A stretch of DNA of 64,000 bases from Oryza sativa Japonica Group. Taxonomy: Eukaryota > Streptophyta > Magnoliopsida > Poales > Poaceae. The translations under genes and the position numbers were made by a program. Below the pieces are notes generated by a model. It did no database searches and had not been told where the DNA came from. It saw only the letters and a program-made list of their open reading frames with translations. Each line of letters begins with the position of its first letter. The stretch's first letter is position 1. Below are positions 1-12,900 of the stretch, piece after piece. The stretch is from positions 32,383,001-32,447,000 of the forward strand of contig NC_089037.1 of NCBI RefSeq assembly GCF_034140825.1, read 5' to 3'.

Positions 1-480
1 CAGGCTTCAATGCATATGAAGGATACCATAGTTGAAGAGATGCTTATGAAAGGGCCTGGTACATTTCCTCTTGAGAGGCTCTTGGCTATATTTCAGTGCA
101 TCACATCCGTGTCAGAAGATATACTTGATGAAATTGATTGCCCTGGCAATATGGCAAGTGAAAGTGGAACAACTGGTTTGATGTCGGATGTTCTACTACA
201 GTTGTCAACATTGTGCAATTCTAATTTCCTCTCGAAAAGCCGGAGCTGCCCATTAGAGGGCTCAGCTAGGTACCGTTCAAACATTGATGAAGATTTAGCT
301 CTCAAGGTGAGCATCTCACATCACTCAGCTGCAAGATCTCCAATACAATAACACCACAATTGCATAGTTTAGTATTTGCATCCTGTACTGAATTTTTTTT
401 TATTAATTCATGCTTTTATTATTTGATAGGTCGCCAGGAGTGTGAATTTTCCCCTCTCAAAGTATATGTACAGAAGATAG
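1..480 (+). CDS. ORC5: Origin recognition complex subunit 5, C-terminal part (two last exons; gene runs off the left edge)
   Basis: ORC5 is one of the six ORC subunits that mark replication origins in the nucleus. The visible coding part is 1-306, open at the left edge, then an intron 307-429 (GT at 307, AG at 428-429), then a last exon 430-480 ending in TAG. The protein shows TFPLERLLAIFQCIT, then a helical stretch DVLLQLSTLCN, then RYRSNIDEDLALK joined in phase 0 to VARSVNFPLSKYMYRR. This matches the ORC5 C-terminal winged-helix layout known from animals, where FPLDRLLAI is followed by a basic segment and an ARTVNF-type motif close to the end. The joined frame is clean and the end lies where the family ends. 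Whether position 4 is an exon start (CAG just before it) or the exon continues leftward cannot be told from here. Confidence 0.83.
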
Positions 481-2034
481 CCTTTCGATATTTACTATAA
501 GCAGCAAAAACTACTGGTGATGGTTCTCCAGTTACCTTGATTGTAGAGTATTGAGGCAAGTGCTAGATGTCCCCTTTTTCCTTTTAGTTTCTTCTGTTAT
601 TTCTCCTTCAAAGATTGAGTACTATAGCCAATTTTGAATTTAATGTTGACTGAGCAAGCTCCAGTTAACTGCCTTGGAAGTTTCAATATGTTGGCCATGT
701 GACTTAACCATCAGTAAATCAAGGTTTCATACTGAAACATTTGGCTAGAATGTAAGCGTATGTTCTTCAAATCTAAATGTAATGGCAACTATCGTTGTTG
801 TGTAATTCAATAGTTATGAGCTATGACTTGATAAACCACTTCTGCAATGTCATATTTGTTGGTAATATGGTAACTGAGTCAATATTTACTCCGTACACAA
901 TCATTAATTGTTCGAAATTACAATCCACCATTTTAACTTCTGTTTCTGTTTCCGTAGACAAATGATAAGAGCTGTTTATCATTGAGCTGTTGTTAAGTTG
1001 CTCCTATCAGCTGAGTGATCATTAAAGTACAGTTTTTTTTTTTGTGGGCTATTATGCCTTTCATGTGCTCTATCTGAATGGATCCATATAGCATCTCCAG
1101 ATGTATGGAAATAAGAAAGTTTATGTTTCCAAAGTATCAATGGCAAATCTTGAACTATACGCATCCTTATCTTTAGTGTGTTTTTCCTTCTTTTTTTTTT
1201 GTGAATAATGAGATCAAATCTTCATTCAATATGCGCACGGATGATGCTGATTGCTGAACAACCCTTATCCTACAAATTATTATATTATTTGCGTGATGAT
1301 GGTCTAAAATTTACATATATGTGAAATCTGGCATAAATAACGTCATAATATGAGCTATGGAGTATCTCATATCCATATTACTTGTACAAACTCCTTTTCT
1401 GTTCCATAATATATTATCACTGGCTGTTCTGAAGTTTACTAGTGGCAGATTGCAGCAGGGCTCTTCATGATTAATCTTCCTTTGAATTCTCAGTTTATTA
1501 CATTAGATGGGTATTTTGTCAATGAAAGATCCTTTCTTATGTAGTTCTGTCCTGATAACTTCTGCCATAGAGATCTGTTACGTTTTACCTTGTTCCATTT
1601 CTGTTTAGGTGCATGCTATATGATGATTCTATATTACGATAGCTATTTGCATGGTGCATAAACTTAGAAATATTTGACACTAGTATTGCATTCAGCAGAC
1701 GAGGGAGCATACTTTGCCTCTAAGCATGGAAAAATTATAATTATCTTCTGGTGTTATGTAATTTACAAACAGTTTGACAATTTTCTATAATTCAATAGCT
1801 GAAGAATATATTCTTAAATCATACAACACAATCACTACCTCTAGTTGTTCAAGTAAAAAAAGGCCATGGAGGATTTTCTGTTAGGAGCCTATCGCCAGTT
1901 CATTTTGTAGCATATCAAGGGAAAGTACTTCCTATTAAGGCAGTAGATATGTCTGCAACTCTGCATGATATTGCACTACAAAATACACTACTACCTTAAT
2001 GGCTAATGCCTTTGTAGATTTTGATGACTCATCT
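481..2034. other. Intergenic: 3' flank of ORC5 and 3' flank of the receptor kinase
   Basis: The two genes converge here. The stretch is AT-rich with short T and A runs and no convincing exon; open frames are short and have no recognisable motif. It must hold the 3'UTRs of ORC5 (+) and of the kinase (-), but I cannot place poly(A) sites with confidence. Confidence 0.5.
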
Positions 2035-4569
2035 TCATCTTCCTTGGACATAAGATGGAACTACATTGCCAGATTTCTCCATGCTATCACCACTTGTTAC
2101 TTCTAAGCTCTTCATTGGGAATTGATTGCTGGTTCCATCAACAATGTCACCCTTTTCTTGAAGTTGCAAGGCAAATTCGAGTTTCCATAACACATCACCC
2201 ATTGACGGGCGATCGACACCGTAGTCAGCAAGACATTTCTCAGCGGCCTCAGCAAATATTTCAAGTGAATCAGGACGGATTTGCCCTGAAATGTGGGGAT
2301 CAATTATTTTATTCAGCTCTCCCTTGCGGTGCCATGTACGGGCCCATTCGGCAAGGTTCACCTGGTCTCTTGGAAGTGTTGGATTGATGGCTGGCCTTGC
2401 ACACAATACTTCAAAGAGTACCACTCCGAAAGAGTATACGTCAGACTTCTCTGTCAGCTGTTGACGTCTGAAGTACTCTGGATCAAGATATCCAAAACTT
2501 CCTTTGACAGCTGTGCTGACATGAGTTTGCTCAAGGGATGGAGCAGCTTTTGATAAGCCAAAATCTGCAACTTTGGCTACAAAATTTTCATCAAGCAGTA
2601 TATTGGTGGTCTTGACATCACGGTGAATTATGCCCTGAGCTGCACCTGTATGAAGATAATGCAGGCCCTTTGCTGCCCCAATGCTAATTTCCAGCCGTTG
2701 CTTCCAAGAGAGAGGCTTGATGTCTGTGCCACCATACAAATGATCCCTGAGCGGACCATTTGACATGAACTCATAAACCAGGATCATCTCATTGTTCTCA
2801 TCACAGCAACCAATAAGTGAAACTAAGTGACGATGGCGAAGCTTTGATAACATTTGAATTTCAGTCAGGAACTCATTCATACCTTGATCAGAAGATGGAT
2901 TTCCTCGTTTGATAGCCAGCTTTGTCCCATCCTCAAGAACACCAAGATAAACTTTTCCAAAGCCACCAACTCCAATAACAGCCTTCTCTTCAAAGTTTTT
3001 TGTGGCTTTCTGAATTTCCACAAAGGTGAAATAGCGCCCCAGTCCATATGCACTAGATGCAAAGATACTCGAAAACCCACTTTTGGTCCTTGTAGAGCCA
3101 AAACGATTTCTGGAGCTCAGCCTGCTGCAGGTGCTCATGAAGCTGGATTGTGTGGAGTTGAGTGGAAGGAACCAAGACTGGAAGCTATTTGTCTTCTGCC
3201 ATCCAGGTCTATGGCGTCGCCTGCAGCACATGACTACAGCTAGAGCGGCAGCCATTACTGCCATTGCAAGCCCTATGCCAGTCATTGTCTTCTTGCCAAG
3301 CTGTGAACTTCTTTTTGGTGAAAAGAGCCCATCTAAGCTGTTTTCTTGGTTGCTTATCTTCATGATCTCAAGGCCATTAAGAATAGCATTGGGATTGCTG
3401 GTGTCAGTTGTGCCAGGGCCAATTTGCACTATGAGGGTGGAGTTGATGATACTGGAGGAGTCAATGATGAAGTCTCTGTAGTAGGGTACTGCAAGCCCCA
3501 CTGTCAGGCTCGACAAGTCGAGGTTAAGGACACCCATCATGCCATTTATGTATACATTGAAGTAGAGGCTGTTGAGTGCCTTGCTGACAATGTCACAGAA
3601 ATGTAGGCGGACAAAGTAGCTGAATCCTGGCTCAGTCACCATTTCCCATGTTATGTTGAATCTTGCATCCGACGTGTTTGTTGAGGCCATCTGTTGTGCG
3701 GTTGAGTAGATGTTTGCAGGAGCAATGAGGGGCGTGTTGGTCTTGTCATCTGGGTACTTTATGGTTCTAGGAGGAACCCAGGCTGCATTTGCTGCTGCCT
3801 GAAGTTTCAGAAATGGTGCATCTGGCAGCCAGATTCTACCTAGTGTGTCATTGAAGGCTGTAACCAGTGGTCCTCCCATGTTCAGCCGGTAGACAACCTG
3901 CAACGCATTGTTGGAGATGTCAAGTTGGCCCTGAGGAGCCATACCGGTGGTGGTATTTGGAATAAGGCTTGGAGGGGCTGAAACAACCTCAATGGCATTG
4001 ATGAATGCTATTGAGTCCTTTTTAGGGGTAAAAATGATTTTCAAGGTGTCTCCCTGTGTTGCAACAATATACTCCCTAAGGACTGGGTTAGGAGGAGTGG
4101 CTATAAAGGAGAAGTCATGAAGAAGAACCATGTCATCAGTGGAGACAGAGAATGTAGCTGTAGTGAGGTTGTAATGGTCATCAGGGATAGGTAAAAAATG
4201 GAGACGAATCCAATGGTGACCAGGCTGGGAGATGAAGAAGCTATATGTCGAGATGTCAGAGAAAACTCTTGATGTAAGGTAGAGTTGGGATGATGGTGCA
4301 CCTGAAGCCAGGGAGTTTTTAGCAGTAATCTTGATGTCCACCGGGGTGGAGAGAAAAGACGCCGAGTCGGGATCAGAACGGAACGTCCTGCCATCATCAA
4401 GCTGCACAGCAGCAGGCGCCCCGCAGCTGAGAAGGTAGTTGTCACGAGGTACGAACCTATCTGCTTGTGATGCAATGGCATAAGTGGTGGCTATATTGGT
4501 TATGGAAAGTATGAGGAGGATGGAGAACAATGGTACTCTCTTCCACCCAAGCATGCTTCTTGCCATCTT
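2035..4569 (-). CDS. CrRLK1L-family malectin-like receptor kinase, CAP1/ERULUS-like, single exon
   Basis: This is a plasma-membrane receptor-like kinase of the Catharanthus roseus RLK1-like family, which senses cell-wall state and RALF peptides during growth. From the start used here it is 844 aa, the usual family length. It opens with a basic n-region and hydrophobic core ([20 protein letters not shown]), then a malectin-like ectodomain beginning DNYLLSCG. A transmembrane helix ([18 protein letters not shown]) is followed by a kinase over roughly residues 515-790. Visible kinase motifs are the glycine loop GVGGFGKVY, catalytic [11 protein letters not shown] (RD type), DFGLSK and the activation segment [11 protein letters not shown]. 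The wording of the kinase (GLGRYF, then [20 protein letters not shown]) is closest to Arabidopsis CAP1/ERULUS, inferred by memory. An upstream in-frame ATG at 4711-4713 would add 48 residues, but it lies before the signal peptide and has a weak context (T at -3), whereas the chosen ATG has A at -3 and G at +4. No intron, as is common in this family. Confidence 0.94.
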   Translation of the reverse strand, partial: KMARSMLGWKRVPLFSILLILSITNIATTYAIASQADRFVPRDNYLLSCGAPAAVQLDDGRTFRSDPDSASFLSTPVDIKITAKNSLASGAPSSQLYLTSRVFSDISTYSFFISQPGHHWIRLHFLPIPDDHYNLTTATFSVSTDDMVLLHDFSFIATPPNPVLREYIVATQGDTLKIIFTPKKDSIAFINAIEVVSAPPSLIPNTTTGMAPQGQLDISNNALQVVYRLNMGGPLVTAFNDTLGRIWLPDAPFLKLQAAANAAWVPPRTIKYPDDKTNTPLIAPANIYSTAQQMASTNTSDARFNITWEMVTEPGFSYFVRLHFCDIVSKALNSLYFNVYINGMMGVLNLDLSSLTVGLAVPYYRDFIIDSSSIINSTLIVQIGPGTTDTSNPNAILNGLEIMKISNQENSLDGLFSPKRSSQLGKKTMTGIGLAMAVMAAALAVVMCCRRRHRPGWQKTNSFQSWFLPLNSTQSSFMSTCSRLSSRNRFGSTRTKSGFSSIFASSAYGLGRYFTFVEIQKATKNFEEKAVIGVGGFGKVYLGVLEDGTKLAIKRGNPSSDQGMNEFLTEIQMLSKLRHRHLVSLIGCCDENNEMILVYEFMSNGPLRDHLYGGTDIKPLSWKQRLEISIGAAKGLHYLHTGAAQGIIHRDVKTTNILLDENFVAKVADFGLSKAAPSLEQTHVSTAVKGSFGYLDPEYFRRQQLTEKSDVYSFGVVLFEVLCARPAINPTLPRDQVNLAEWARTWHRKGELNKIIDPHISGQIRPDSLEIFAEAAEKCLADYGVDRPSMGDVLWKLEFALQLQEKGDIVDGTSNQFPMKSLEVTSGDSMEKSGNVVPSYVQGR

Positions 4570-6079
4570 TGCCAAAGTTGGTATCAGAAGCATTGGCCTG
4601 TAGCATGAACTTGGTGATCTCTCATGAGAGGGGAGGAAAATGCTCTCAGGATTGAAGAGAGCAGAAGATGCAGGGACGAACGGAGTCTTTGATGGCTTTT
4701 GGAGGGAAAGCATTGATTCCTAACAGGGACGATGTATTGGTTGGATGCACGTTGGGATGAGATCAGGTCTCCATCTAAACATCATGTCTAGTGACTAACC
4801 TGTAGTATCTGCTTTAAGCTGTTATACAGAAATGACAGGTGGGTGCCTTAATGTGCTTTGCAAGGGAACCAGTCGACCAAACCATTCGCTGCAAAGTTCA
4901 ATAATCATTCTGGAATCAGTCAAACGACAACTGCCCAGGTATGATTCTTTTTTTTTTCTAATTAATTATTGCTGTATCACGGTGGTTTTTCCAAGTTCAG
5001 ATCTTTTAATCTTGGAGGTCTTGCGATTTTGTATGAGGAATTTTTCTGTGAGTCTGTCTTCTGTGGATATTAACACGGATTAATCAATCTACCTATCAAT
5101 TGGGTGCTAGCGAGTAATTGCAATACTAAATACGAAAAACCTATAATGCCCAACTCTAAAACTAAATAGTACGGACGCTCCAAATATTTTATTTAGTTCC
5201 CCTTTGTAATTTTGTTTGATTTCATAACAATTTAGTGTTGCTCGCATGGGATTCTCTTTGAGAATATTATTACCTTTGTAGTTCATCTTACAAACAATTA
5301 ACACTGGTTGCCCTGAAGATGGTGTTCATTGATTTTGCTCCTTGTCTTGTCATGCGCTTAAATATCGTTAGAGCAGATTGTGTAACTTGCTTCTCAACGA
5401 ACGACACGGTAGATGATCAGTTTGTTGGACTGAATTCTTGTTCTCAATAGACGTGGGAGCCTTGTCCAGTTCAATTGTGCAATATCCTCCACCTGTTGGG
5501 AGAGCTGCAGCTGCGGATCATGTAGTGGCTGCCCATTCGCTCCGGCCAGGTATTTCTATGCTTGACCAGCTAATTAGTGGGTCTCCATTAACTTGTGCTG
5601 CAATAATCTTTTTATTATTTTCTCGATCTGATGCTTTAACCAGAAATACAACCAAATCATATGGTTTTTATTCAATGTCTTCTCGTATCAAACATAATCT
5701 CTGATCTATTAAAAGGTGAAAAACAAAGGTTGACCACCATTCGCTGTACGTCTATGATTGAGTATAGTTGTATGCAAGTACTGCCATTTTTTGGACGAGC
5801 AGCTTAACTGTATGTTGCTACCCTGTCTAAGTAAAAAACAGAAAAGTAATAATCAAACAAAAAAACTTAAGTAGAAAAGTAAAGCTTACGCTGAGGCCCA
5901 GCTGTGCTGAACGGAACTTAAAAGTTGATGGCCCATGTCTACACCCACGTTTGGGCCGGTTCTGTTGCACTAAGTTTGTTATGGGCCTTCTATACTGACT
6001 GGACCAAATCAATAATTGAAGTTGAGAAGTGTGTCGTCCCTTTTAACAATTGTTTCCTTTTCTTGGTTTTACTACATTA
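4570..6079. other. Upstream region of the receptor kinase; one weak exon-like segment
   Basis: The first few hundred bases must hold the kinase promoter and 5'UTR on the - strand. Near 5448-5550 (+) lies an open segment reading GALSSSIVQYPPP and VGRAAAADHVVAAHSLRPG that is followed by GTATTT, so it looks like an exon with a donor site. I do not recognise the protein and find no confident partner exon, so I do not call a gene. The rest is AT-rich and featureless. Confidence 0.4.
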
Positions 6080-6081
6080 TA

Positions 6082-6226
6082 CTCCCTCTGTCCTATAATA
6101 TAAGGGATTTTGGAGGGATGTGACATATGCTAGTACTATGAATCTGGGCATGCATCCTGTCCAAATTCGTAGTAATAGGATATGTCACATCCCTCCAAAA
6201 TCGCTTATATTATGGGATGGAGGGAG
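6082..6226. mobile_element. Stowaway-type MITE (Tc1/mariner-like), 145 bp
   Basis: The left end CTCCCTCTGTCCTATAATAT and the right end read back as CTCCCTCCATCCCATAATAT are inverted repeats that continue for about 45 bp, including GATTTTGGAGGGATGTGACATA in both arms. A TA dinucleotide flanks both sides (6080-6081 and 6227-6228), the target duplication of Tc1/mariner elements. The arms nearly touch, so the whole element folds into a hairpin. The arms match closely, suggesting a fairly young copy. Confidence 0.85.
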
Positions 6227-6228
6227 TA

Positions 6229-7688
6229 GTAATGTAATTAGTGGGAAATAAAATAGTTCCCGGTGGAATCGATGCCCACCAGTTGTTATGCACCCAAAAC
6301 TATACCAGTTTAAGGTCAAAAATGGAAAAAAAAAACTATACCAGTTTCATGCTTTCATGCATGAGTTTGATGTCTTGTAGTACAGTTGTTGGTCTAGTCT
6401 AGACTTTGCATTTTGCTGTTTAAATCTTTCATTTATTTGCATTTAATAAACTAGTACAGAGAGCCTCTGTTATCGCTCTTCTTCCAGTCATGTAGACACA
6501 CTAACGGAATAGGAGGCCCGTGATCTATTGGACCATTCATGCACCTAAACTAGAGTTCTAGACAAGGTTGCTCTAAAAAAGGCCAAACAAGGTAGGCCAC
6601 CTTCCGCGACCAGAACACAAGCGCGGACAACTTCATAGACTTGTCCTTTGGATTATGATGTCAACGTTAGCATACTTAATCCGTGCGAACTCGCTCTCAT
6701 TCTACATGGACCCTTCACGAGCACCTAAAATCATGTAGCCATGCCGAAATGAACGCCTACTGACTGTACTTTCGTTTGGTACCGAATGACTTGTTTTATG
6801 TTCAATATATGCAGGAAAATCAGCTGCGAACGCTCCTCCCTTGTTTTCGAGAGTAAACTAAAGCAATATGTATTGTGCTTCTTGTTTTCTTTATGGTAGC
6901 CAATCCAAACAAATGATTACTAAAAGGTATGAATAGAGTCTAATTTAGGCTTATTGATGGCTACATATTTGACTGTTTCTGTCACAAGAAACGATTTTGG
7001 TTGTGTATTTTCCCTCAGGCCAATGATGAATGGGACCCTTCTTTGACGATCATGACATCAATAGCTCATCTTGCTGGAGCATCTTTGGTACGGATCCTGC
7101 AAACGTACTATCTGGCTAATATTTTGAGAAGTCCTCCAAGCTTATAATAAAAGTATATAATTCGTATACATGATTGCGAGTCAACGACCAATTTGTGCTA
7201 ATTTGCAAAGGTATTTTAACTGTGAGCATGAAGGGGTTCGATTTGAACATTCTTCTCCCGTCACATAATTTCAACAATCTTCTTCCACCATATAATGATA
7301 TAAGATACCACTCCTTTGTCATGTGTTACCCTAACATTAGGCACCGCTATCTCTGGAGGTTTGTTAGTGTTTGTACTCATATGCTTTCTTTTTTTCCAGG
7401 ATTCGAATGGAAGATTCTTAATCCGTGGGGTTTTGTTTGTTGGGTAACTTTGCCGTCTCAGCTAGGCAAACAGGTAGTAGGAGCTAAGCAGCCTAATGAC
7501 CTACTCTCCGATTATGATTTGACTCAACTTGGTGAGCATATCTTAACCATCCTCTCTACCTCTTGGATTTCTAAGCCTCTAGCTTTGCTTTTTTCCTGCA
7601 TACTGCCATGGTACCATCGCCACTTTTTTCCTTGCATTTTTCCTGCATGCTGCCATTGAGGTTTTCACTGGTTAAATTACTTTCTTTA
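6229..7688. other. Intergenic with weak exon-like pieces, no gene called
   Basis: A piece at about 7020-7090 (after CCCTCAG) reads NDEWDPSLTIMTSIAHLAG. A longer open piece begins after the CCAG at about 7400 and runs to a stop near 7658. Neither belongs to a family I recognise and they do not clearly join. They may be decayed or captured gene fragments. Otherwise nothing is seen. Confidence 0.3.
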
Positions 7689-7690
7689 TA

Positions 7691-7926
7691 CTCCCTCTTT
7701 GTCCTATAATATAAGGGATTTTGATTTTTTTGTTTGTAACGTTTGATGTCTTATTCAAAAAGTTTGTGCAAATATAAAAAATGAAAAGTTGTGATTAACG
7801 TATTGTGGATAATAAAGTAAGTTATAAATAAAATAAATAATAATTCTAATTTTTTTTAAAATAAGACGAATAGTCAAATGGTGCAAGTAAATTGTTAAAA
7901 TTTCTTATATTATGGGACGGAGGTAG
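7691..7926. mobile_element. Stowaway-type MITE, about 236 bp
   Basis: The ends CTCCCTCTTTGTCCTATAATA and, read back, CTACCTCCGTCCCATAATATAAG are inverted repeats flanked by TA on each side (7689-7690 and 7927-7928). The AT-rich interior includes TTGATGTCTTATTC and its inverted counterpart AATAAGACGAATAGTCAA, typical of a common rice MITE group. No coding capacity. Confidence 0.8.
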
Positions 7927-7928
7927 TA

Positions 7929-8762
7929 CTAAGCATATCTTTCCCTCTGCTCAGCTTCTCGTAGAGATACCCAGAGTATTGTAGAGTATACGGACGTATG
8001 GAGAGGCAGCCAGGGAGGGAGGCGACAAATCCAGGCGTGCTGAAGGTTGGAACTTGAACGTACGAAGGCAGAGACAAGCCAAGCCAAGGCACGCCCTCTT
8101 CTAGGCCTTCTCGGGCACCACATGTCGGTTTTGACCCCACGGTTTCCAAGGCCCAATCAACATTGCGATAACACGAGCACACACACACTAATCTCTACTC
8201 AATCTCTACTACCTGCTTGCCTCGTAGTACAAAAATATAGAAATACACGTGAGGTAAATACAAAGACAGAAAGCAGTAAAATAATAGGCCCATGGATCAC
8301 TCCGAGCCCACCTGGGGTTCGGCCCGATAGGTGGTGATAGAGAGAAAGAGAAAACGAAACGAAATGCGAAATCCCAGTAAAGAAAAAGGGAAGCGACAAG
8401 TCCTACGCAAACATGTCTCCCCACCGTGGGCCCCCCCTGCGCATCGCGGTCGTTGGTTGGTTTGTCGTGTAGGCGAGGCGACGACGATGGGAAGGACAAT
8501 GCTAGGGTTAAACTGCCGGCCGACCGACCAGAACCGAACCACGCTTTGCGCGCCTGATCATCGCATGGGTCTTCACAGTACACACAGCAGCATATTTGGT
8601 GGAGTAAAAAAAATGACGGTGGTAAAGCTTTTTGAACACAGTTTAATTCATGAGAACAAATAATTCAGGGTTCATTTGGAACACAAGAATTTTACGGTGC
8701 CTTCGTAAAAATCAGTTCGGTTCAGCTCATATGAAAATCCTTTAAATAACAAAGAAGACATA
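7929..8762. other. Intergenic, partly GC-rich, distal upstream of the bHLH gene
   Basis: Between 8060 and 8560 base composition is higher in GC, with overlapping open frames on both strands, none of which shows a domain or good coding signal. This pattern is normal for rice promoter-proximal or repeat-derived DNA. No gene is called. Confidence 0.4.
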
Positions 8763-9096
8763 GGTGGTGTTTGGATCCAGAGACTTAACTTTAGTCCCTA
8801 TATTTAGACACTAATTTATAATATTAAATATATACTACTTACAAAACTAATTACATAAATAAAAGCTAATTCGCGAGACAAAATTTTTAAGCCTAATTAA
8901 TCTATAATTAGAGAATGTTTACTGTAGCATCACATAGGCTAATCATGGATTAATTAGGCTAAATAGATTCATCTCGTGAATTAGTCCAAGATTATGGATG
9001 GGTTTTTATTAATAGTCTACGTTTAATATTTATAATTAGTGTCCAAACATCCGATGTGATAGGGACTTAAAAGTTTTAGTCCCATCTAAACAGGGT
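8763..9096. mobile_element. Foldback MITE, about 334 bp
   Basis: Both halves are inverted copies: the left half has GGTGTTTGGATCCA, TTTAGTCCC, TAATTCGCGAGACA and TTAAGCCTAATTAAT; the right half holds the matching TTAATTAGGCTAAATAGATT, CATCTCGTGAATTAG, GGACTTAAAAGTTTTAGTCCC and TAAACAGGGT. CATA flanks both ends. The same plan recurs at 13162-13481 and, decayed, near 14929-15221. It looks like a high-copy rice foldback family, but I do not assign a family name. Confidence 0.7.
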
Positions 9097-9912
9097 CATA
9101 CAAGTATAATAACGACTTACAGTATGTGCTAGCATTTCTACTTTTGATTCTATTTGTTTGTGTTGTTATTTTGAAAAAAAATATAACTTTAAAGTGTTCA
9201 ATCCTTTATTTTTCCAAGTTAGTGTGGAGGACGGTAAGTGATAGGACTATACATGTTGATGCATCGGTCAAAGTAAGAGGAAACTAATTAAAATGGGTAA
9301 TATTTCCACTTGGGGCCAAACCTGAAACAAGGTTCACAATCTATCCGACTTTTGATTTTCTTTCAATTCATTTTGCCCACTTCCCCTTCTCATAGATTTC
9401 TCATACTCCTTAACATCAATGCAACACACATAGAGATCACAGTCACACACATATGGCCTGTGCATTTACTCAATCATGGTTTGGTATGTGCAGCTGACAG
9501 GCTTTCCCTACACCCATATCAAGAGAGCCTTCCATTGTGTCATATAGATCGTGTTGCTGCCTGTGGGCTACCCGGTCTATACATGCAAAACGAGCCAGCA
9601 AGCGTCCCTGGTCCCCTTCCATCTGAACTCCCCACTGGCCTGTCTCCAATCTTGAGCAGTTCTCTCTTGCAAAACTTTAAAAGTTGGAAGAAGCCTTTGA
9701 GAGTTCTGCACTCTGCACGCACAGACAAACGCCACAGAGCGGCTGCAGCTAATACTAGCGCGAAACTTCTTTGACCCGAAGAAACATCCCCAACTGGTAC
9801 TAGTAAAATCCTTCTTCTCTCTTTTACTTCTGATACCCAGCCATGATCCACCTTGTTGTTTTTCTTGTGTATCTTTCTCCTCTAATGCGGGTGTGACAGG
9901 CAGCTAGGTATC
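9097..9912. other. Probable promoter and 5'UTR of the bHLH gene
   Basis: The stretch leads into the ATG at 9913. A pyrimidine-rich segment (TCTTTCTCCTCTAATG) lies just upstream of the start. I see no clear TATA box at a fixed distance and no other gene. The open frame at 9310-9774 has no domain and is not supported. Confidence 0.4.
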
Positions 9913-12900
9913 ATGGTGAAGGAGGAGGAGATCATCACAGAGGCAGCAGGAGCAAGAGGCTACATGGAGATGCTTGGGCTTGGAGAGGAGGCCGCCGACT
10001 ACCTGATGTGCCTGTCTCCTTCTTCCTACCTGTCTTCTCCTGCTGCTTCCACCACCACAGCTGTGGCTTCTCCTACCTGTGCCTCGTACTTGGCTCCTCA
10101 CCCTTACCACCACCTGCTAAGCTTCAGTGGTCAGGATCAGTACCACGGTGATGACGTCTTTGGGTTACAGTATTACGGCGGCGATCAAGTAATTCCGGCG
10201 GTGGTTCCGCAGAAGTCCAGCCCGACCACCGAGTGCTCCTCCTCCGTCTCCTCCATGTCGTCCTCGCCGACGGCCACCGCCATTTCCAGCTCTAAGTCAC
10301 CGGCCTTCAAGGTGCGTACTTGTCAGTTGTCAGTAAGTTACTCTTGGTTGCGACTGTACCGTTCTTGGCCTGTACAAATCAGATGATTTCTTGGAACGCC
10401 AATTTATTTGTTGCTGTTTCTTGTGTTGCCAAATGCCAGCTGATGCTTTTTTGGCTGCAAGTTTGTCATGGTTTTCTTGATCATTCTTGTGTTCTTGCAT
10501 GGTTCATTAACTGTTCGATGGTCGATCTTGTTTAGAAGAAGGGATCGAGAGGTTGTGATCAGAGGAAGGCTACTGCTCCTGCTGCTGCCACAACCACAAA
10601 CAAGAGACCCAGGGTGAGTGATGCTTCTTCTCTTCAACCTCATTACTAAGTAGTATTACTGATTCCGGGGCAAGTAAATATTGTGCCAATTAGCCGTGGC
10701 CAATCTTGGCTGTTGGTTAGGATCTTGTTCTGTCAACTAGTTCGTCCGGTCAACAAGACTCCTCGCAATCTGATATCCTGATATCTCTCCTTTGTGGTAG
10801 GTGAGGAGGGAGAGGCTCGGAGAGAGGATCATAGCGCTGCAGCAGCTGGTTTCTCCGTTCGGGAAGGTAAGACAGTGAAAAGGGCAGAAAAAGCCTCCAT
10901 CTTTTGGCGATACGCTCTTTACTACAGCTTGTTGTACTTTGCCTTTCCGTCCTCGTGTAGGTGTAAACTGTAACCATATGGTAATTACTGGGCGCAATTT
11001 CTTATTTTTACCAACTCAAAACTTTTACTGGTAATCAGGCATCGAGACAACTGATGGCAAATGCAAGAATAATTTTCGTTTTTAAGGTTACAGTAGCAAA
11101 AACCCTTAATTACTGCTAGTAGGCTGCTATACCCTGCAAGCTTTTTAAGGGAGTGTTTAGCCCCTCTCTCAAAAACATAAGTCTCTCGGGGAGGAACTGA
11201 ACACCCCCTAACCTCCTTTCGTCCCTGAAGAGCACGGAAAGCAAACAGTAGCTCAATGCAAGATTGGCAGTACTGCTGCCACATTTACTCCAGGGAACAG
11301 AAAGTGGTCAAAACTCAGCACCAATGCTCAAAAGAACCAACACAATATACACATTGACAGCGACATTTTCGTAGATATGGGAAGATACATGCTACCATCT
11401 CCATTTCATGTTATAAATTATTTTAACTGTTTTTCAGTCAAACTTTTTAGATTCATCAAATTTATAGAAAAAATCAATAATAATTTTAACATAAAACTCA
11501 TACTCCATTCCAAATTTATCTACATATAGTTTTTTTAGGTTATTTCTAAATGATCTACATATACATATATATGTTCATTCATTAAGTCTATTCATTATTT
11601 GTGCATTGGAGTAAATGGACATTGATACAATTATTTATAACCCATATGCAATATCTTGATTTGCTATTGGCTAGGAAATAGTAAGGATGGTACATGTATT
11701 GATTTTGTTGCTAGAGTAAATATGATATGAGAGAATTATTAGCTTTTCTTAGTCTTGATGTACCTATGAAATATGTAGATTAATTTAGAATGAAGGGAGT
11801 TTTATTAAACTATATTAAATATTAGTTTAATAAAATTGATTTTAAGATTGGTTAGAAAAAAAATCAAAACAACTTATAATATAAATGAAATTATGAAATG
11901 AAAAGAGTACCTCTGATTCAAAATGCAACTACTTATGCCCGCTATAGGATGGTATTTTTCAGAATCATAGTGATAGGTGTAATTTAGATCGTTTCATTCT
12001 ATATACCCCGTATCAGATAGTACGTCCTTCATCTACTTTTGATAGTTATATTTTAAGTAATTCTACTTATCATCCATTTAAACATGCTACTAGTTATTCT
12101 TCGTAAACAAACGATTTATTAATATTTACATTTCTCGATGTTTATGTTGCCAATCTTGTATGGAAGAATAGAGAATCATGCATTAAATTCGAAAGTCATT
12201 AATATGATAGATTGTTGGATTGAAATATGTCTATTAAAAATAAAATTTTCAGATTTAGAAATATGACTATAAAAAATAGATGGAGGAGTAATATTTTAGG
12301 GAAAATAATGTTTTAGGAGGGAGGTGGAGTAGTTGATGACAGGAATACTCCAGTAGAGGAGTAATTACTTATGCAATACAGAGCAGTACAGTAATTACTT
12401 ATACCGTGCAACCTGTTTTTTTATGGTTAACCGTTAGCTGATGCATGGTTATGAACTGCATTGTCCGGCCTGCAGTCTGATACGGCCTCCGTTCTTCACG
12501 AGGCGTTGGGATACATACGCTTCCTGCACGACCAGGTTCAGGTGCGCCATCACTACTCCGTTTGCCCCCCATTTCTTCTTGGTCTTCGTCTTCTATGAGC
12601 TCGGAAAAGGCAGTACTGGAGTAGGGTACATTACACAAAGAAGGCTTTGTCCTTTGTAATAAGCTGTTTATAGTAGTACTGTACTACCACCACTGTGTCC
12701 GGGACTCATTGCCACCGGTTGCTTTTCGTGTCAGGTCCTGAGCTCGCCGTACCTGCAGCGCCTGCCTCCCTCTGCTCGCGTCCCGGTAAGCAGCAAATGA
12801 CAAGACCCCGTACCAGTACTCGATTACCTCTGCTTATCGATGGCTTTGCAGGAGTTACACCGTGGTTAGATCTAAAATTTTTCTTTAAACTCCATCACGT

